A stretch of DNA of 64,000 bases from Oceanobacillus damuensis (GCF_001618145.1 NZ_KV392043.1:127726-191725), one strand, 5' to 3'; counted from the stretch's first letter, positions 50,109 to 59,992 are shown. Notes: a model not told the origin generated them from the letters alone. Translations and numbers: made by a program.

Positions 50109-50987
50109 CTAAAATAATGTTTCTGTCAGATTCATTACAAATTCTTTTTCTCGTTCTTCCTCCAATTTATCAGCAATAGAACGGCGAATCGCTCTTTTTG
50201 GTGGTATGATGACACTCAAATCACAAGCATCCAATAAGGCGCGAATCGATGCAGCATCTTCGGATAGTTTCCCTTGATGAACAGCAGTAATGAGGTCTTT
50301 GGATAATTTGACAAATAAGTTTATCGCCGTTTCATCAGCCAACCTTGTATTTGTCTGAATTAATTGCTTCAACTGATCCCCTTCGATATAAGGAATCTCG
50401 ATAACGATAAAACGGTTTTTAAGTGCTTCGTTAAGTGGAACAGTTCCAATATAGCCTTCATTAATAGCGGCTATTACACCAAAACCATCTTTTGCTGTTA
50501 TGATTTCATTTGTAAACGGATTGGTTATCGTTCTGCGGTAATCAAGCACACTGTTAATTAGGGGCAGCGTTTCCGGCTTTGCCATGTTTATTTCATCAAT
50601 ATACAGGAAATTGCCATAATTCATGGCATTAATTACAGGGCCAGGTATAAATTCTATCACCTGTCTTTCTTCTTCATATGCTATCGTTTTAAAACCAAGT
50701 AAACTCTCAGCGTCCAGGTCGACCGAGCAATTGACACTGAACATTGGCTGGTTGAATAAATAAGACAATGTCTCGGCAAACTTTGTCTTTCCAGCCCCGG
50801 TTGGACCTTTAAGTAAAACATTTTTCCCCATACTTAAAGCAGAAATCGCATCTATTAATAAATCGATCACAGGAGGTACATACCCATCCTGTCTGATCAA
50901 TTCCTCGAATGCACTTGTCTGATAGTTGCGGTTGGTATCCAATAGCTTACTTATATTTGTTGGTAAATTATAATTAATGTCCATCAT
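50109..50987 (-). CDS. yojN: MoxR-type AAA+ ATPase YojN
   Basis: A 292-residue AAA+ ATPase. Walker A GPTGAGKT at 61-68, Walker [11 protein letters not shown] near 130-139, and the [18 protein letters not shown] sensor/arginine-finger segment near 195. The family is NorQ/MoxR. It precedes and is paired with VWA-protein YojO. Two adjacent ATGs follow aaggag; the second (50984) has the better spacing. Confidence 0.9.
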   Translation of the reverse strand: MMDINYNLPTNISKLLDTNRNYQTSAFEELIRQDGYVPPVIDLLIDAISALSMGKNVLLKGPTGAGKTKFAETLSYLFNQPMFSVNCSVDLDAESLLGFKTIAYEEERQVIEFIPGPVINAMNYGNFLYIDEINMAKPETLPLINSVLDYRRTITNPFTNEIITAKDGFGVIAAINEGYIGTVPLNEALKNRFIVIEIPYIEGDQLKQLIQTNTRLADETAINLFVKLSKDLITAVHQGKLSEDAASIRALLDACDLSVIIPPKRAIRRSIADKLEEEREKEFVMNLTETLF

Positions 50988-51187
50988 AAAACTCCTTTCA
51001 TAACCATTGTAATCCTCCTGCTGTTTTAAAACAAAACACTGAATTTTCGCGGAGTGATATTGACAAATAAACCCTGTAAGAATTAGAAGGATTGGAGATA
51101 CACTGCTTGAGATGATTATGGATTAACTATAAGACTTTTATATGCTTTGATTTAAAATGCGAAGTAACTGGAGATATATCACCGAAA

Positions 51188-51403
51188 CTGTCCTCTTGTC
51201 GCCGTCCGGGATCGCTCTGGGCGGATGCGCATCCTTAGGGCACGGCCTCAGCCCCGAAGAGAAAACCACTCTGCGGGGTCTTCGGACACGTGCTATTCCC
51301 GCAGGACAAGGAAAGCTTCGTTAGCTTTCACATCGCACGAAGGAAATTGATTTGTATTTCCGAGGAGTCACCGCCCGGAGCGATCCCGGACTGGTATAGG
51401 CGT
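51188..51403 (+). repeat. Structured intergenic element E2
   Basis: The 21-bp outer stem at 51204-51224 (gtccgggatcgctctgg...) pairs with 51371-51391 with one wobble. The interior reads tagggcacggcctcagcc ... gcggggtcttcggacacgtg ... attcccgcagga. The interior is nearly identical to the reverse complement of E5. Confidence 0.85.
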
Positions 51404-51445
51404 ATGATTTTATTTTAGCTGTTACTAGTGTAGTAATTATAACAA

Positions 51446-51660
51446 ATCCTCTAACCAGCTCTGGGAAATACACGGAGACACCTTGAAAATGCATCCGCAT
51501 TTTCTGCGTGCGATGTAAAGCTTCCGAAGAATTCCTTGTCCTACGGGAAGAGAGGCATAGGTGAGACACTGAAATGCGTGATTCTTGAAGGGGCTCACCA
51601 GCCGCCTTAGGATGCGCGCAGTGTATTTCCCAGAGCGGTCGCCGAAGTAACTTGCTTCCA
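51446..51660 (-). repeat. Structured intergenic element E3
   Basis: ctctgggaaatacac (51459-51473) pairs perfectly with gtgtatttcccagag (51621-51635). Read on the minus strand it starts gttacttcggcgaccgc and has ggcggctggtgagcccc and atgcctctcttcccgtagga, the order seen in E1. It is almost the same sequence as E4 in opposite orientation. Confidence 0.88.
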
Positions 51661-52102
51661 TTGTTCTTGCCAAGGTTTTAACACAAATGGTAGTTAGTTC
51701 GCATTTTACACAAAATGCGAGGCTGGAAAAGTCGAGCAAAAAATTAACACTCTTTCTAGTATTGAAGTGTGATTTGTTAATGGATAGGGTAATTGGTAAT
51801 ATTAAGGGAATTTTTTGTGACTTTAGAATGACTAGTTAAAGAAGTATAAAGAAAGAGATGCAATGCTATGCAAGGTCTCATCCAAAATGCGAGAAGAATG
51901 GTGGATTATTGTCGAGGATATCGGGGAAAACTTTCACGGATATTATTTTAGCATGTAGCATTAACCTACCAGTCTGCATAAGTGCAACGAAGGCTGTCAC
52001 CAAAAGAGCTGGTGACAACCAAGATTTCTAATAAAGACTGCACATGTTTCGCTTATAAACGTAAATAATACGAATGATCGCACGGTAGATAGAGGTGACA
52101 TA

Positions 52103-52939
52103 ATGAATTCAAAAAACTATGCGAAAACGAATATCTATTTAGGCAATGTAAAAGTGTACTGCGAAGTTATCCTTAACGGTAAACCACCGCTTGTATTGAT
52201 CCATGGGTTTGTCTCCTCGACTTACACATTTAATCAACTTATTCCAATGCTGGAGAAACATTTTTCAATTATAGCTTTAGATTTACCCGGTTTTGGAAAA
52301 AGCGAGAAATCTACATCGTTTGTTTATACGTATGAAAATTATGCTAAGTTAGTTGCTGAGTGTATTGATTATTTTAATCTTGAAGACGTTTGCATTATTG
52401 GTCATTCAATGGGAGGACAAATTGCCTTATATACTGCAAGGATCATACCTGAAAAGGTAAAAAGGTTGGTTTTACTGAACAGTTCCGGATATTTGAAAAG
52501 TGCAAACCGATTAATGATCTACTGTACTTATTTGCCATTGTTCAATCTGGCAATTAAACGAAGAGTCAGAAACAAGACCGTTAGAGAAAGCTTGCAAAAT
52601 GTATTTTTCAATCATACATTGATTACGGATGATCATATTAGGGAGTATGAAAGTCCATTAAAAGAAGAGAATTTCTATAAATCACTAGTAAGATTACTGC
52701 GTCATCGGGAAGGGGATTTAAGCACAGATCAATTGAGGGAAATCAAAACACCTGCATTGTTGATCTGGGGAGAGGAAGACAGGGTTGTCCCGATTGGGAT
52801 TGGTAAACGTTTAGCAGCAGATTTACCAAATGCACAGCTGATTACTTACGAGAAAACCGGACATTTAGTAACGGAAGAGCGAACGGAAGATGTTTATGAA
52901 CAAATTTTGATCTTCAATGGTATGGAAATCAACACTTAA
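52103..52939 (+). CDS. Alpha/beta-fold hydrolase
   Basis: A 278-residue hydrolase. Oxyanion HGF (34-36), nucleophile elbow GHSMGG with Ser102, acid Asp in WGEEDRVVP (near 221) and His in EKTGHLVTEE (near 252) form the triad. No signal peptide. Substrate unknown; the size fits esterases, lactonases and MhpC-type C-C hydrolases. First gene inside the repeat-flanked segment. SD agaggtg. Confidence 0.88.
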   Translation: MNSKNYAKTNIYLGNVKVYCEVILNGKPPLVLIHGFVSSTYTFNQLIPMLEKHFSIIALDLPGFGKSEKSTSFVYTYENYAKLVAECIDYFNLEDVCIIGHSMGGQIALYTARIIPEKVKRLVLLNSSGYLKSANRLMIYCTYLPLFNLAIKRRVRNKTVRESLQNVFFNHTLITDDHIREYESPLKEENFYKSLVRLLRHREGDLSTDQLREIKTPALLIWGEEDRVVPIGIGKRLAADLPNAQLITYEKTGHLVTEERTEDVYEQILIFNGMEINT

Positions 52940-53060
52940 CTGGAAATACGGTGCCTATAAAGCAACAAACATTTCCAAAGCCGGTTTTATTTGCACTAAA
53001 GTTAGCAAGGCGATTAATGAATATAACGGGTTAACCTATTTTATTGGTACGAAAACTAAG

Positions 53061-53102
53061 CCCCCAGTAAGAGCCTTATAGCTAGACGGCTCTTACTGGG
53101 GG
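53061..53102. terminator. Bidirectional terminator hairpin
   Basis: cccccagtaagagcc (53061-53075) and ggctcttactggggg (53088-53102) form a perfect 15-bp stem between convergent genes; T-tracts are weak. Confidence 0.78.
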
Positions 53103-53120
53103 GCAATTGGAACCATTGGA

Positions 53121-54806
53121 TCAATCCACATTAAATTGCTTGGTAATCTTTGACAGTGAGCTTGATATATTCATCAGCTTTAGTCCAATTTCATGAGTGC
53201 TTTCTGTTTGTTTGTATTGATGCTCACTGCTAGCAAGCATTTCTTCAGCGCTGGCTAACGTTTCCTGTGAAATGGAAGCAAAATCTTCAGCCGATAGTTC
53301 CAATTTAGGTAGTTCCTTTTTCAATTCTTTCAGTTCTTCCTGTGTATGATGAAGTTTACTCGTTGTTTCTGTAATTTTGGTCATTAATTTGTCAAAGGAA
53401 GCTTTTGAATCAGATGCAATCGATAAATTAGTACTTGTCTTTTTAAGCATTTGCTTAAATTCTTTGGTTGCGTCTTGAGTAATTTCTTCCATATTGGTGA
53501 TCGCACTGGTAATTTCATACGCCGCAGTTGAAGACTGTTCAGCCAGCTTTCCAACTTCATTTGCCACAACTGAAAAACCTTTACCAGCCTCTCCGGCCCG
53601 TGCTGCCTCTATGGCCGCATTAAGTGATAATAGTTTTGTTTGTTCAGCAATCCCCTGAATCAATCCAACCAGCTTTGATATCGATAAAGAGTAATCATTT
53701 ACCTGCTGGACTGTTGCAGTCAGATCATTGAAGTCTTTTTCAAATGTTTGAAAGGTACTGATTAATTTCGATATGTTTTTATCGCCACTCTCTGCATAAG
53801 TACTCATGTTCTCTGCATTTGCAAAAACGCTGTCCATATTTTCCATCATAATCTCTGTTTTATGTTTCATCGCCATGGAACTGGTGACATTGCTTTCGGA
53901 ACTGCTTGCGGTTTGTTCTGCACCTTGCTTGACAACATTAATCGATTCGGTCAGATCTAGACTTGACTGAAGGGCGCCATTTGAGGAAGTTTTTAACTCT
54001 TCCCCTGTATGGTTTAATTCAACCGTTGTACCCTTCAGTTCATTTAACATAGATCGCATTTGATCAATCATGGCATCATAGCTTTTATGTAAGGAAATGA
54101 ATTCCGGCAGGGTAGTTTTGGGTTTTGGTGCTTGCTTCAGATTGCCATCGCGTACCTCGCGCATCGTGTTCCTCAAGACGGTGAGCGGTTTCGTCAATGT
54201 TCTGACGAAAAGCGTAAGCAGTAAAGTTGAGATAAGCACACTTGCAATAATGATTGAAATGATAAAATAGCCCATATTATCTACTGGTGCCATGAAAGAA
54301 CTGTTAGGTACAAGCAGCACATAAATACCACCGACTTCCTCCATTTCCTGGAAGGATATGGTATATTGTTCGCCTTCAATCTCTCTGGTGATCTGCCCAT
54401 TTTCGATTTCTGCAATATCTGCAACAAGCTGTTCTGATATCTGGGGTAATGAATCTGTACTGACTGTAAACGGGATCGCCTCGTTTTCAACAATATATAA
54501 AAACTCGGACTCGATTCCATCCTCTTCCAGTTCTTTTTGCTGTGTCCGGATATTTACATTTAGCTGTTGAACTAAATAATCGGGATCGCTAACATATAAA
54601 AATTGCAGATTCTCTGCTATATATCCCATTAATTGTGTCTCTCTCGTCAATCTGTCCTCCATAGTATTCAATGTGAGATTTTTTGCCTGTATGTATGTAA
54701 CGGTCCCCACTGAGACAATTGAGATAACAATTAAAGAAATAAATAGGATTAATAATCGAGTACGCAATGTTGCCTTTGAAAGAAAGTTACTGGAAAATCG
54801 TTTCAT
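53121..54806 (-). CDS. Methyl-accepting chemotaxis protein
   Basis: A 561-residue chemoreceptor. Membrane segments at about 16-38 and 180-202 enclose an extracellular sensor of about 140 residues. A HAMP domain follows ([21 protein letters not shown]), then the coiled-coil signalling domain with the conserved tip [40 protein letters not shown]. The sensor looks like a single-Cache type by length; the ligand is unknown. SD aaaggag. A TGATATAAT extended -10 lies upstream on the minus strand near 54863. No che genes are nearby. Confidence 0.93.
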   Translation of the reverse strand: MKRFSSNFLSKATLRTRLLILFISLIVISIVSVGTVTYIQAKNLTLNTMEDRLTRETQLMGYIAENLQFLYVSDPDYLVQQLNVNIRTQQKELEEDGIESEFLYIVENEAIPFTVSTDSLPQISEQLVADIAEIENGQITREIEGEQYTISFQEMEEVGGIYVLLVPNSSFMAPVDNMGYFIISIIIASVLISTLLLTLFVRTLTKPLTVLRNTMREVRDGNLKQAPKPKTTLPEFISLHKSYDAMIDQMRSMLNELKGTTVELNHTGEELKTSSNGALQSSLDLTESINVVKQGAEQTASSSESNVTSSMAMKHKTEIMMENMDSVFANAENMSTYAESGDKNISKLISTFQTFEKDFNDLTATVQQVNDYSLSISKLVGLIQGIAEQTKLLSLNAAIEAARAGEAGKGFSVVANEVGKLAEQSSTAAYEITSAITNMEEITQDATKEFKQMLKKTSTNLSIASDSKASFDKLMTKITETTSKLHHTQEELKELKKELPKLELSAEDFASISQETLASAEEMLASSEHQYKQTESTHEIGLKLMNISSSLSKITKQFNVD

Positions 54807-55014
54807 AATTGCCGTTTTCTCCTTTTTGAGTAGTTCATTTGTACTGTTACTAATTAATTATATCAGAAGAAATATTAAATTACTGTTAAGTTTTTAAACT
54901 ATTTGAATAGGTGGTTGGAGAAAAAAGGAAATACAAGATAATTTACACCCATTCCAATAATAGAAAAAAAAGAGTATAATATATAGATGATTCTCAATTA
55001 TTAGGAGGAATAAC

Positions 55015-55293
55015 ATGACTATTATAAACAAAGGGGCAAATAAATTCTATGTAGGGGATAACATAAAGAATCCATTGGCAGAAATAACTTTTGTGGAATC
55101 TGGAGAGAAAAGAATAGTCATCGATCACACCTATGTATCGAATGATCTTCGCGGCCAAGGTATAGCAGGGCGTCTAGTGGAAAATGTCGTACATTATGCA
55201 AGAGAAGCAGGAAAAAAAATACTGCCTTTATGTCCTTATGCTAAGGAAAAGATAGAAAAAAATGAAGAATATCATGATGTTTTAAGCAAATAA
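55015..55293 (+). CDS. Small GNAT-like N-acetyltransferase (YjdJ type)
   Basis: A 92-residue single-domain protein of the short GNAT family. IDHTYVSNDLRGQGIAGRLVENVVHYAREAGKKILPLCPYA contains the acetyl-CoA loop (RGQGIAG) and the conserved late CPYA. Substrate unknown. SD aggagg, 8 nt before ATG. Confidence 0.85.
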   Translation: MTIINKGANKFYVGDNIKNPLAEITFVESGEKRIVIDHTYVSNDLRGQGIAGRLVENVVHYAREAGKKILPLCPYAKEKIEKNEEYHDVLSK

Positions 55294-55342
55294 TAGTTTT
55301 GAATCCAAAATTACAAAAAAATGATGAAAGGTGCTGAAGGTC

Positions 55343-55573
55343 ATGTACCTAACTGTTCAGGAAACCGCAGAATATTTATCCATGGACGAAACGAAAGTAT
55401 CTGCTTTAGTATTGCAGGGGCGTATTCGCGCGATTCATGATGGTGAACAGTACCTTATCAATAAATCACAATTTACCACCCACTTTGAACAAGTGGAAAA
55501 GTATCGACTGATGATTGAAGAGTTCTTGAGTGAGCCGATACCTGATGATATCGATGTGAAAGACGAAGATTGA
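55343..55573 (+). CDS. Excisionase-type HTH protein
   Basis: A 76-residue protein with a MerR/excisionase-like winged helix at the N-terminus (YLTVQETAEYLSMDETKVSALVLQGRIRAIHDGEQYLINKSQF) and an acidic tail (IPDDIDVKDED). ATG 55343 follows aaaggtg by 10 nt; GTG 55331 is also in frame. No integrase is nearby, so it is probably a chromosomal regulator rather than a true excisionase. Confidence 0.75.
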   Translation: MYLTVQETAEYLSMDETKVSALVLQGRIRAIHDGEQYLINKSQFTTHFEQVEKYRLMIEEFLSEPIPDDIDVKDED

Positions 55574-55611
55574 TGATAGAGTAACATTTGCATTTCAAAT
55601 AAATTCCATCT

Positions 55612-55662
55612 AATGTTAAGGTTAAGCTGGACATAATACCGGCATAATCTTAACATTTTTTT
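55612..55662 (+). terminator. Terminator before the RluA gene
   Basis: aatgttaag (55612-55620) pairs with cttaacatt (55649-55657), with inner gttaag/cttaac and gctgg/ccggc options, followed by T5. Confidence 0.82.
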
Positions 55663-55677
55663 AAGGAGCTAACTAGT

Positions 55678-56589
55678 ATGGTTAAGAAAAAATACACAAA
55701 CTACAGAAAAGAAGCAAAGTCATTAAAATATGAAGTAGATGAACCGGTTGAACTGCTGACGTTTTTATTGAAGGTAATGTCCAATAGAAGCAGAAATTCA
55801 GTAAAGTCTATCTTGGCAAGGGGTCAAGTGACTATTGATGATCACATAGAAACGAAATACAATTATAGGCTGCGGCCTGGTCAGACTGTAAACATTCTGA
55901 AGAATAAAGCAGCTATTAAGGAAAACGTTTTAATTGGTATGTCGATATTATACGAAGATGAGGATATCATTGTTATTAATAAAGAAGCTGGTTTATTATC
56001 GATTGCGACGGAAAAAGAAAAGAAGCAGACAGCACTTCACCAATTAATGGAGTATGTAAGAAGAGAAAATCCGGAAAACAGAGTATTCGTCGTTCATCGG
56101 TTGGATAAGGATACTTCAGGTGTAATGATGTTTGCCAAGAGTGAACAGGTTAAAAGGAAATTGCAGGATAACTGGAAAGAGATTGTTAAAGAACGCACTT
56201 ATGTTGCATTGGTTGAAGGTCAGGTAATGAAGGAAAAAGGTTATATTTCTTCCTGGCTGAGAGAAAGCAAGACGCGTTTGATGTATTCGAGTCAAACACC
56301 TAATGATGGAATGCACGCAATAACGCATTATACACGTATCCAGTCAAATGAGGAATTCTCTCTGTTGGAAGTGCAGCTTGAAACAGGACGCAAGAATCAA
56401 ATTCGAGTTCATATGCAAGATATGGGCCATCCTGTTGTCGGTGATAAAAAATATGGATCGAAGCGGCGTAATGCTATTGGAAGACTTGGACTGCATGCAA
56501 AAGTATTGTCATTTAATCATCCGGCGACAAATAAATTTATGCGGTTTGAAGCGGATGTTCCTTCGTCGTTTTTGGCTAAATCAAGATAA
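55678..56589 (+). CDS. RluA family pseudouridine synthase
   Basis: A 303-residue rRNA/tRNA pseudouridine synthase. An S4-like RNA-binding domain spans about 20-80. Catalytic Asp143 lies in HRLDKDTSG (140-148), then the RTYVALVEG and GRKNQIRVHM motifs. The target uridine is not deducible; RluD and YhcT/YjbO-type paralogues are close. SD aaggag, 9 nt before ATG. Last gene inside the repeat-flanked segment. Confidence 0.9.
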   Translation: MVKKKYTNYRKEAKSLKYEVDEPVELLTFLLKVMSNRSRNSVKSILARGQVTIDDHIETKYNYRLRPGQTVNILKNKAAIKENVLIGMSILYEDEDIIVINKEAGLLSIATEKEKKQTALHQLMEYVRRENPENRVFVVHRLDKDTSGVMMFAKSEQVKRKLQDNWKEIVKERTYVALVEGQVMKEKGYISSWLRESKTRLMYSSQTPNDGMHAITHYTRIQSNEEFSLLEVQLETGRKNQIRVHMQDMGHPVVGDKKYGSKRRNAIGRLGLHAKVLSFNHPATNKFMRFEADVPSSFLAKSR

Positions 56590-56691
56590 TTAAAACGAGG
56601 CTTGGAGATAAACGGCCTAAGTTGACTTTGAATTAACCGTTAGGCTTACTTCGCATTTGAGATAAAGTGCGAGCAAAGCTAAGACAAGTGG

Positions 56692-56885
56692 CTTCGGCGA
56701 TCTCTCGGGGAAATACACTGCGCGCATCCTAAGGCGGCTGGTGAACCCCTTCAAGAATCACGCATTTCAGTGTCTCACCTATACCTTTCTTCCCGTAGGA
56801 CAAGGAAAGCTTCGGCAGCTTTACATCGCACGCAGAAAATGCGGATGCATTTTCGAGGAGTCTCCGTGTATTTCCCAGAGCTGTT
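56692..56885 (+). repeat. Structured intergenic element E4
   Basis: It starts gcttcggcgatctctcgggg. gggaaatacac (ending 56718) pairs with gtgtatttccc (from 56866), and an outer ctct/agag pair is offset by a 2-nt bulge. The interior matches the reverse complement of E3 closely (gcgcgcatcctaaggcggct). Confidence 0.87.
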
Positions 56886-56926
56886 ATATTGTCCAAATAA
56901 TGAATTCGCTCTTTTATGGCAGTTCA

Positions 56927-57045
56927 TAGGAGCGGAGGACAGTTGACTCCTGCGGGAATAGCACGTGTCCGAAGACCCCGCAGAGTGGTTTTCTCGAGGA
57001 GGCTGAGGCCGTGCCCTAAGGTGCGCAACTGTCCGCAGCGGAAAT
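56927..57045 (-). repeat. Structured intergenic element E5
   Basis: ggacagttg (56937-56945) pairs with caactgtcc (57026-57034). On the minus strand the interior reads tagggcacggcctcagcc, gcggggtcttcggacacgtg and attcccgcaggagt, as in E2. Shorter than E2 because the E2 region 51310-51370 is absent. Confidence 0.83.
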
Positions 57046-57147
57046 CAACCAGCAGTTACTTAAAGTTTACACAAAATGCAAGGCTTATATAGTAAAATAA
57101 TTACGCCGTTTGATTTTTTTAATGTTGCAAAAGCTGAGTTATTAAAA

Positions 57148-57238
57148 GAAAAATCCGGAACTAATTCGAATTCTGACTCAAGAATTCTAACCATAGTTTC
57201 GGATTTTTCTATAACTGACCACTTTTGTCCCAGTCCGT
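57148..57238 (-). repeat. GGCTGGGACAAAAG repeat with terminator-like stem, copy 2
   Basis: On the minus strand it reads actgggacaaaagtgg, then aaaaatccgaaac (57209-57197) pairing with gttccggattttt (57161-57149), with gaattc pairs inside. It begins directly after the stop codon of the P1 peptidase gene and would terminate it. Confidence 0.85.
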
Positions 57239-58224
57239 TATAATGGAGCTTTTTCGAGCACTCTTCCTTTTCTGCCCTTGGTTGTATCAGCATGTTTCAT
57301 TGAACTGATAATTGCTTCTTCTGTTGATTCTGCGACTGCTTGAAATAATTGATTCATGATAGGGTGGTCATCGCGTACAAAGGATAAAGATTCCAAAACT
57401 GTAGAAGAATGGTGATCGTACTTGTTTGCTGACGAAAAGGCAATTGCAATATCCCCACTACCATGATCAATATTGCTTCCGGTTCTGGCAAGTCCTGCAG
57501 CACAACGCTTGGCGAGCCGGTTTAACTGGCGATCATATAGCGGAGCGTCGGTAGCGATGATCATCATGATGGAGCCCTCAGGCGTGTCCTGATTTTTCTT
57601 GCCCAAGTCTGCAAATAAGGCATCATCGCTTTTGCCGAAATTACTTAAAACAAGGCAGCCTACTGTATAACTCACCCCATCTGCGGAAACGATCCGGGAA
57701 GCGGTCCCGATGCCTCCTTTATAGCCAAAGCATTGCATCCCTTTTCCTGCCCCTATCGCACCTTCTTTGACAGGATGGCTCACAGCACTTTTAATAGCTT
57801 CAATGGCATGATCTGGTGTGATTGCCTGTATCCGAATACTGTTCAAAAAGCTGTCATTGCATTCGCCCACAACAATATTAATCGTACCTGTCGTATCGCC
57901 TATCTCTTTATTTTGCTCCAGCATATATTGCAGTGTACCCTGCTTAACGTAGCCTACGCTGAATGTATTTGTTAACATGATCGGAGATTCCAGGAGTCCG
58001 AGCTCATCAATTTGGACAAGACCGGCTGTTTTTCCGAACCCATTGATAACAGAGCTTCCAACCTGAAGCTTCTGCCTGAACAGATTGCCGGAATGAGGAA
58101 GGATGGCAGTTACTCCTGTACATATCGTATTTTCTTCATCGATTTCCTCATACAACGTGACATGACCGACTTTCACATCATGAACATCGATAATGCAATT
58201 ATGTTTTCCTTTTTGCAATTTCAT
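57238..58224 (-). CDS. P1 family (DmpA-like) peptidase
   Basis: A 328-residue Ntn-type aminopeptidase of family S58. DVKVGHVTL near the N-terminus, GAIGAGKGMQCFGYKGGIGTASR (about 155-177) and GLARTGSNIDHGSGDIAIAFSSAN (about 244-267) are family motifs. In DmpA, self-cleavage occurs between Gly249 and Ser250; the matching site here is G255-S256. Such enzymes release N-terminal amino acids from amides or small peptides. SD aaaggag, 8 nt before ATG. Confidence 0.9.
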   Translation of the reverse strand: MKLQKGKHNCIIDVHDVKVGHVTLYEEIDEENTICTGVTAILPHSGNLFRQKLQVGSSVINGFGKTAGLVQIDELGLLESPIMLTNTFSVGYVKQGTLQYMLEQNKEIGDTTGTINIVVGECNDSFLNSIRIQAITPDHAIEAIKSAVSHPVKEGAIGAGKGMQCFGYKGGIGTASRIVSADGVSYTVGCLVLSNFGKSDDALFADLGKKNQDTPEGSIMMIIATDAPLYDRQLNRLAKRCAAGLARTGSNIDHGSGDIAIAFSSANKYDHHSSTVLESLSFVRDDHPIMNQLFQAVAESTEEAIISSMKHADTTKGRKGRVLEKAPL

Positions 58225-58414
58225 AACGTTTCTCCTTTAGTGGACATGGAATGGTTGTAAACTTTCTATTATTTTCCCCTTTTTGCATGGCTTATTCATT
58301 TAAAGCAGCTATTTTCTGTATTATAGCAAATTCTCAGCAGGTATTTAGAATGTTTTTGAATGTTATTGAGGAACTATGGGAAACTATAGGCAATATTTCT
58401 TTGGAGGCAGGATA

Positions 58415-58912
58415 ATGAAAAAGTTATTGGTTATAGTGATGATTACCGGCATATTTCTTTGGGGAGCAGAAGCAATTTCAGCAGATAATGAGGGGACGGA
58501 GATCGGCAATAAGGCACCTGATTTTGAATTGATGTCGATGACAGGAGAAACTGTCAAACTATCCGATTATACCGGTCAGCGAGTGATGCTGAATTTCTGG
58601 ACAACCTGGTGTCCGCCATGCAGGGAAGAAATGCCTGATATGCAGAGATTTTACGAAGACAAGGAAGCGGTCATACTGGCGATCAACTTAACGGATATGG
58701 AAAAGAACAGAACTCAGGTGACCGAATTCGCGGGGGAGTATGGATTAACCTTTCCAATCTTGATGGATGAAGCTGGTGAAGTTTCAACCCTATACAGAAT
58801 AAGCCCAATTCCTACAACATATATGGTTGATTCAAAAGGGATCATTCGTCATAAAGCATATGGAGCGATGGATTATGAGCGGATGGTATCCGAATACGAA
58901 AAAATGGAATAG
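58415..58912 (+). CDS. Exported TlpA/ResA-like thiol-disulfide oxidoreductase
   Basis: A 165-residue extracytoplasmic thioredoxin-fold protein. Residues 1-22 are a Sec signal or membrane anchor. The active site is WCPPC (Cys66, Cys69) and the cis-Pro loop is PIPTTYMVD. B. subtilis ResA reduces apocytochrome c; StoA acts in spore cortex formation. No ccd or res genes are adjacent, so the client is open. ATG 58415 is 7 nt after tttggaggc. Confidence 0.88.
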   Translation: MKKLLVIVMITGIFLWGAEAISADNEGTEIGNKAPDFELMSMTGETVKLSDYTGQRVMLNFWTTWCPPCREEMPDMQRFYEDKEAVILAINLTDMEKNRTQVTEFAGEYGLTFPILMDEAGEVSTLYRISPIPTTYMVDSKGIIRHKAYGAMDYERMVSEYEKME

Positions 58913-58969
58913 GGGCAAAATAATGTAATGGTAATTATTTGTAAGTTAGTAACTTTTGAAGATATATTC

Positions 58970-58998
58970 TTGTATTTCTTCATTAACTGATGTATACT
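58970..58998 (+). promoter_or_regulatory. Promoter of the rib operon
   Basis: TTGTAT (58970-58975) and TATACT (58993-58998) are 17 bp apart, with the riboswitch starting about 20 bp downstream. Confidence 0.75.
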
Positions 58999-59018
58999 GA
59001 TAATAATTTAATACGTAT

Positions 59019-59162
59019 ATTCCTTCGGGGTCGGGTGAAATTCCCAATCGGCGGTGATGAAGCAAATGCTTCAAAGTCCGTGACCCGTGCGGTTTTCTAA
59101 CCAAGCGGTGGATCTGGTGCAACTCCGGAACCGACAGTTAAAGTCTGGATGAGAGAAGGGAT
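59019..59162 (+). ncRNA. FMN riboswitch (RFN element)
   Basis: The conserved tccttcggggtcgggtg...aattcccaatcggcggtgat...agtccgtgacccg...tggtgcaactccggaaccgacagt...gtctggatgagagaagg is complete, with the P1 ends closing. It senses FMN and controls the rib genes downstream. Confidence 0.97.
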
Positions 59163-59262
59163 TTTAGGAAAGCAGTTTAATAGTAGCTGTTGTAATTTTT
59201 GCATATTGTTATCATTGTGCAAAAATCGCAGTAAACTTTATGCCAATTAAAATTCTGACTTA

Positions 59263-59292
59263 AACCCCTGAAGATAGCTTCAGGGGTTTTTT
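59263..59292 (+). terminator. FMN riboswitch terminator
   Basis: aacccctgaag pairs with cttcaggggtt across atag, followed by T6. It lies 100 nt after the aptamer and 37 nt before ribE. Confidence 0.93.
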
Positions 59293-59328
59293 GATACGCT
59301 ACATAACCGATAAGAAAGGGTGAGAGTG

Positions 59329-59979
59329 ATGTTTACAGGTATTATTGAGGAAATGGGCACTGTGGAAAAAATGCAGAAAGTTTCCCAACAAGCGGTTCAA
59401 CTGACGATCGGTTCAAATAAAATAATTGAAGATATGAATATTGGTGACAGCATTTCAGTAAACGGGATATGTCTAACCGTAACGAATTTTTCCAAAACGA
59501 GTTTTAATGTAGATGCAATGCCGGAAACGATTAAGGCAACCTCATTGCAAATGTTAAAGCCTGGTTCAAAGGTAAACCTTGAAAGAGCGATGGCTGCAAA
59601 TGGGCGGTTTGGCGGCCACTTTGTTTCAGGCCATGTGGATGGTATAGGCACAATCATTGATAAGCATAAACAGGAAAACGCAATCTATTATGATATTGAA
59701 ATTCCTGAAGAATTAGCTGGATATTTACTCCATAAAGGGTCGATTACAGTGGATGGTACAAGTCTGACACTGTTCGGAGTCAACAAGAATGTGTTTACCA
59801 TTTCTCTGATTCCTCACACCGTATCAGAAACCGTACTTGGAGGAAAAGATAAGGGTGACATCGTAAATATTGAATGTGACATGCTTGCAAAACATGTGCA
59901 ACAGATGCTTAGCGGCCAGCTTGACAAGCAACAAAAAGGTATTGACGAAGAGTTTCTTAATAAAAATGGTTTCATGTGA
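59329..59979 (+). CDS. ribE: Riboflavin synthase alpha subunit RibE
   Basis: A 216-residue enzyme that dismutates two 6,7-dimethyl-8-ribityllumazines to riboflavin. It starts [10 protein letters not shown]; two lumazine-binding repeats are visible (VNGICLTV...DAMPET and [11 protein letters not shown]...LIPHT). ATG 59329 is 10 nt after aaggg; the frame opens at 59320. In B. subtilis ribD precedes it; here it directly follows the riboswitch terminator. Confidence 0.95.
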   Translation: MFTGIIEEMGTVEKMQKVSQQAVQLTIGSNKIIEDMNIGDSISVNGICLTVTNFSKTSFNVDAMPETIKATSLQMLKPGSKVNLERAMAANGRFGGHFVSGHVDGIGTIIDKHKQENAIYYDIEIPEELAGYLLHKGSITVDGTSLTLFGVNKNVFTISLIPHTVSETVLGGKDKGDIVNIECDMLAKHVQQMLSGQLDKQQKGIDEEFLNKNGFM

Positions 59980-59992
59980 GGAGGTAAATAAA

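Larger units (their letters stand above)
50988..52102. other. 1.1-kb gene-free region with structured repeats
   Basis: Contains E2 (51188-51403) and E3 (51446-51660). After them, cgcattttacacaaaatgcg (51703-51722) forms a hairpin that recurs in degenerate form at 56651-56672. Near 51990-52020, gtcacc/ggtgac forms a stem. There is no convincing ORF. Confidence 0.7.
56590..57147. other. Gene-free region with E4 and E5
   Basis: It begins with a degenerate hairpin ttcgcatttgagataaagtg, the counterpart of the one at 51703, then E4 (56692-56885) and E5 (56927-57045). The short remainder reads gtttacacaaaatgcaaggc, similar to 51708-51728. Confidence 0.65.

Noticed and set aside
56741-56929. Plus-strand ORF in E4
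   Set aside because: Frame produced by the repeat; the matching frame at 51437-51739 arises from E3 in the same way.
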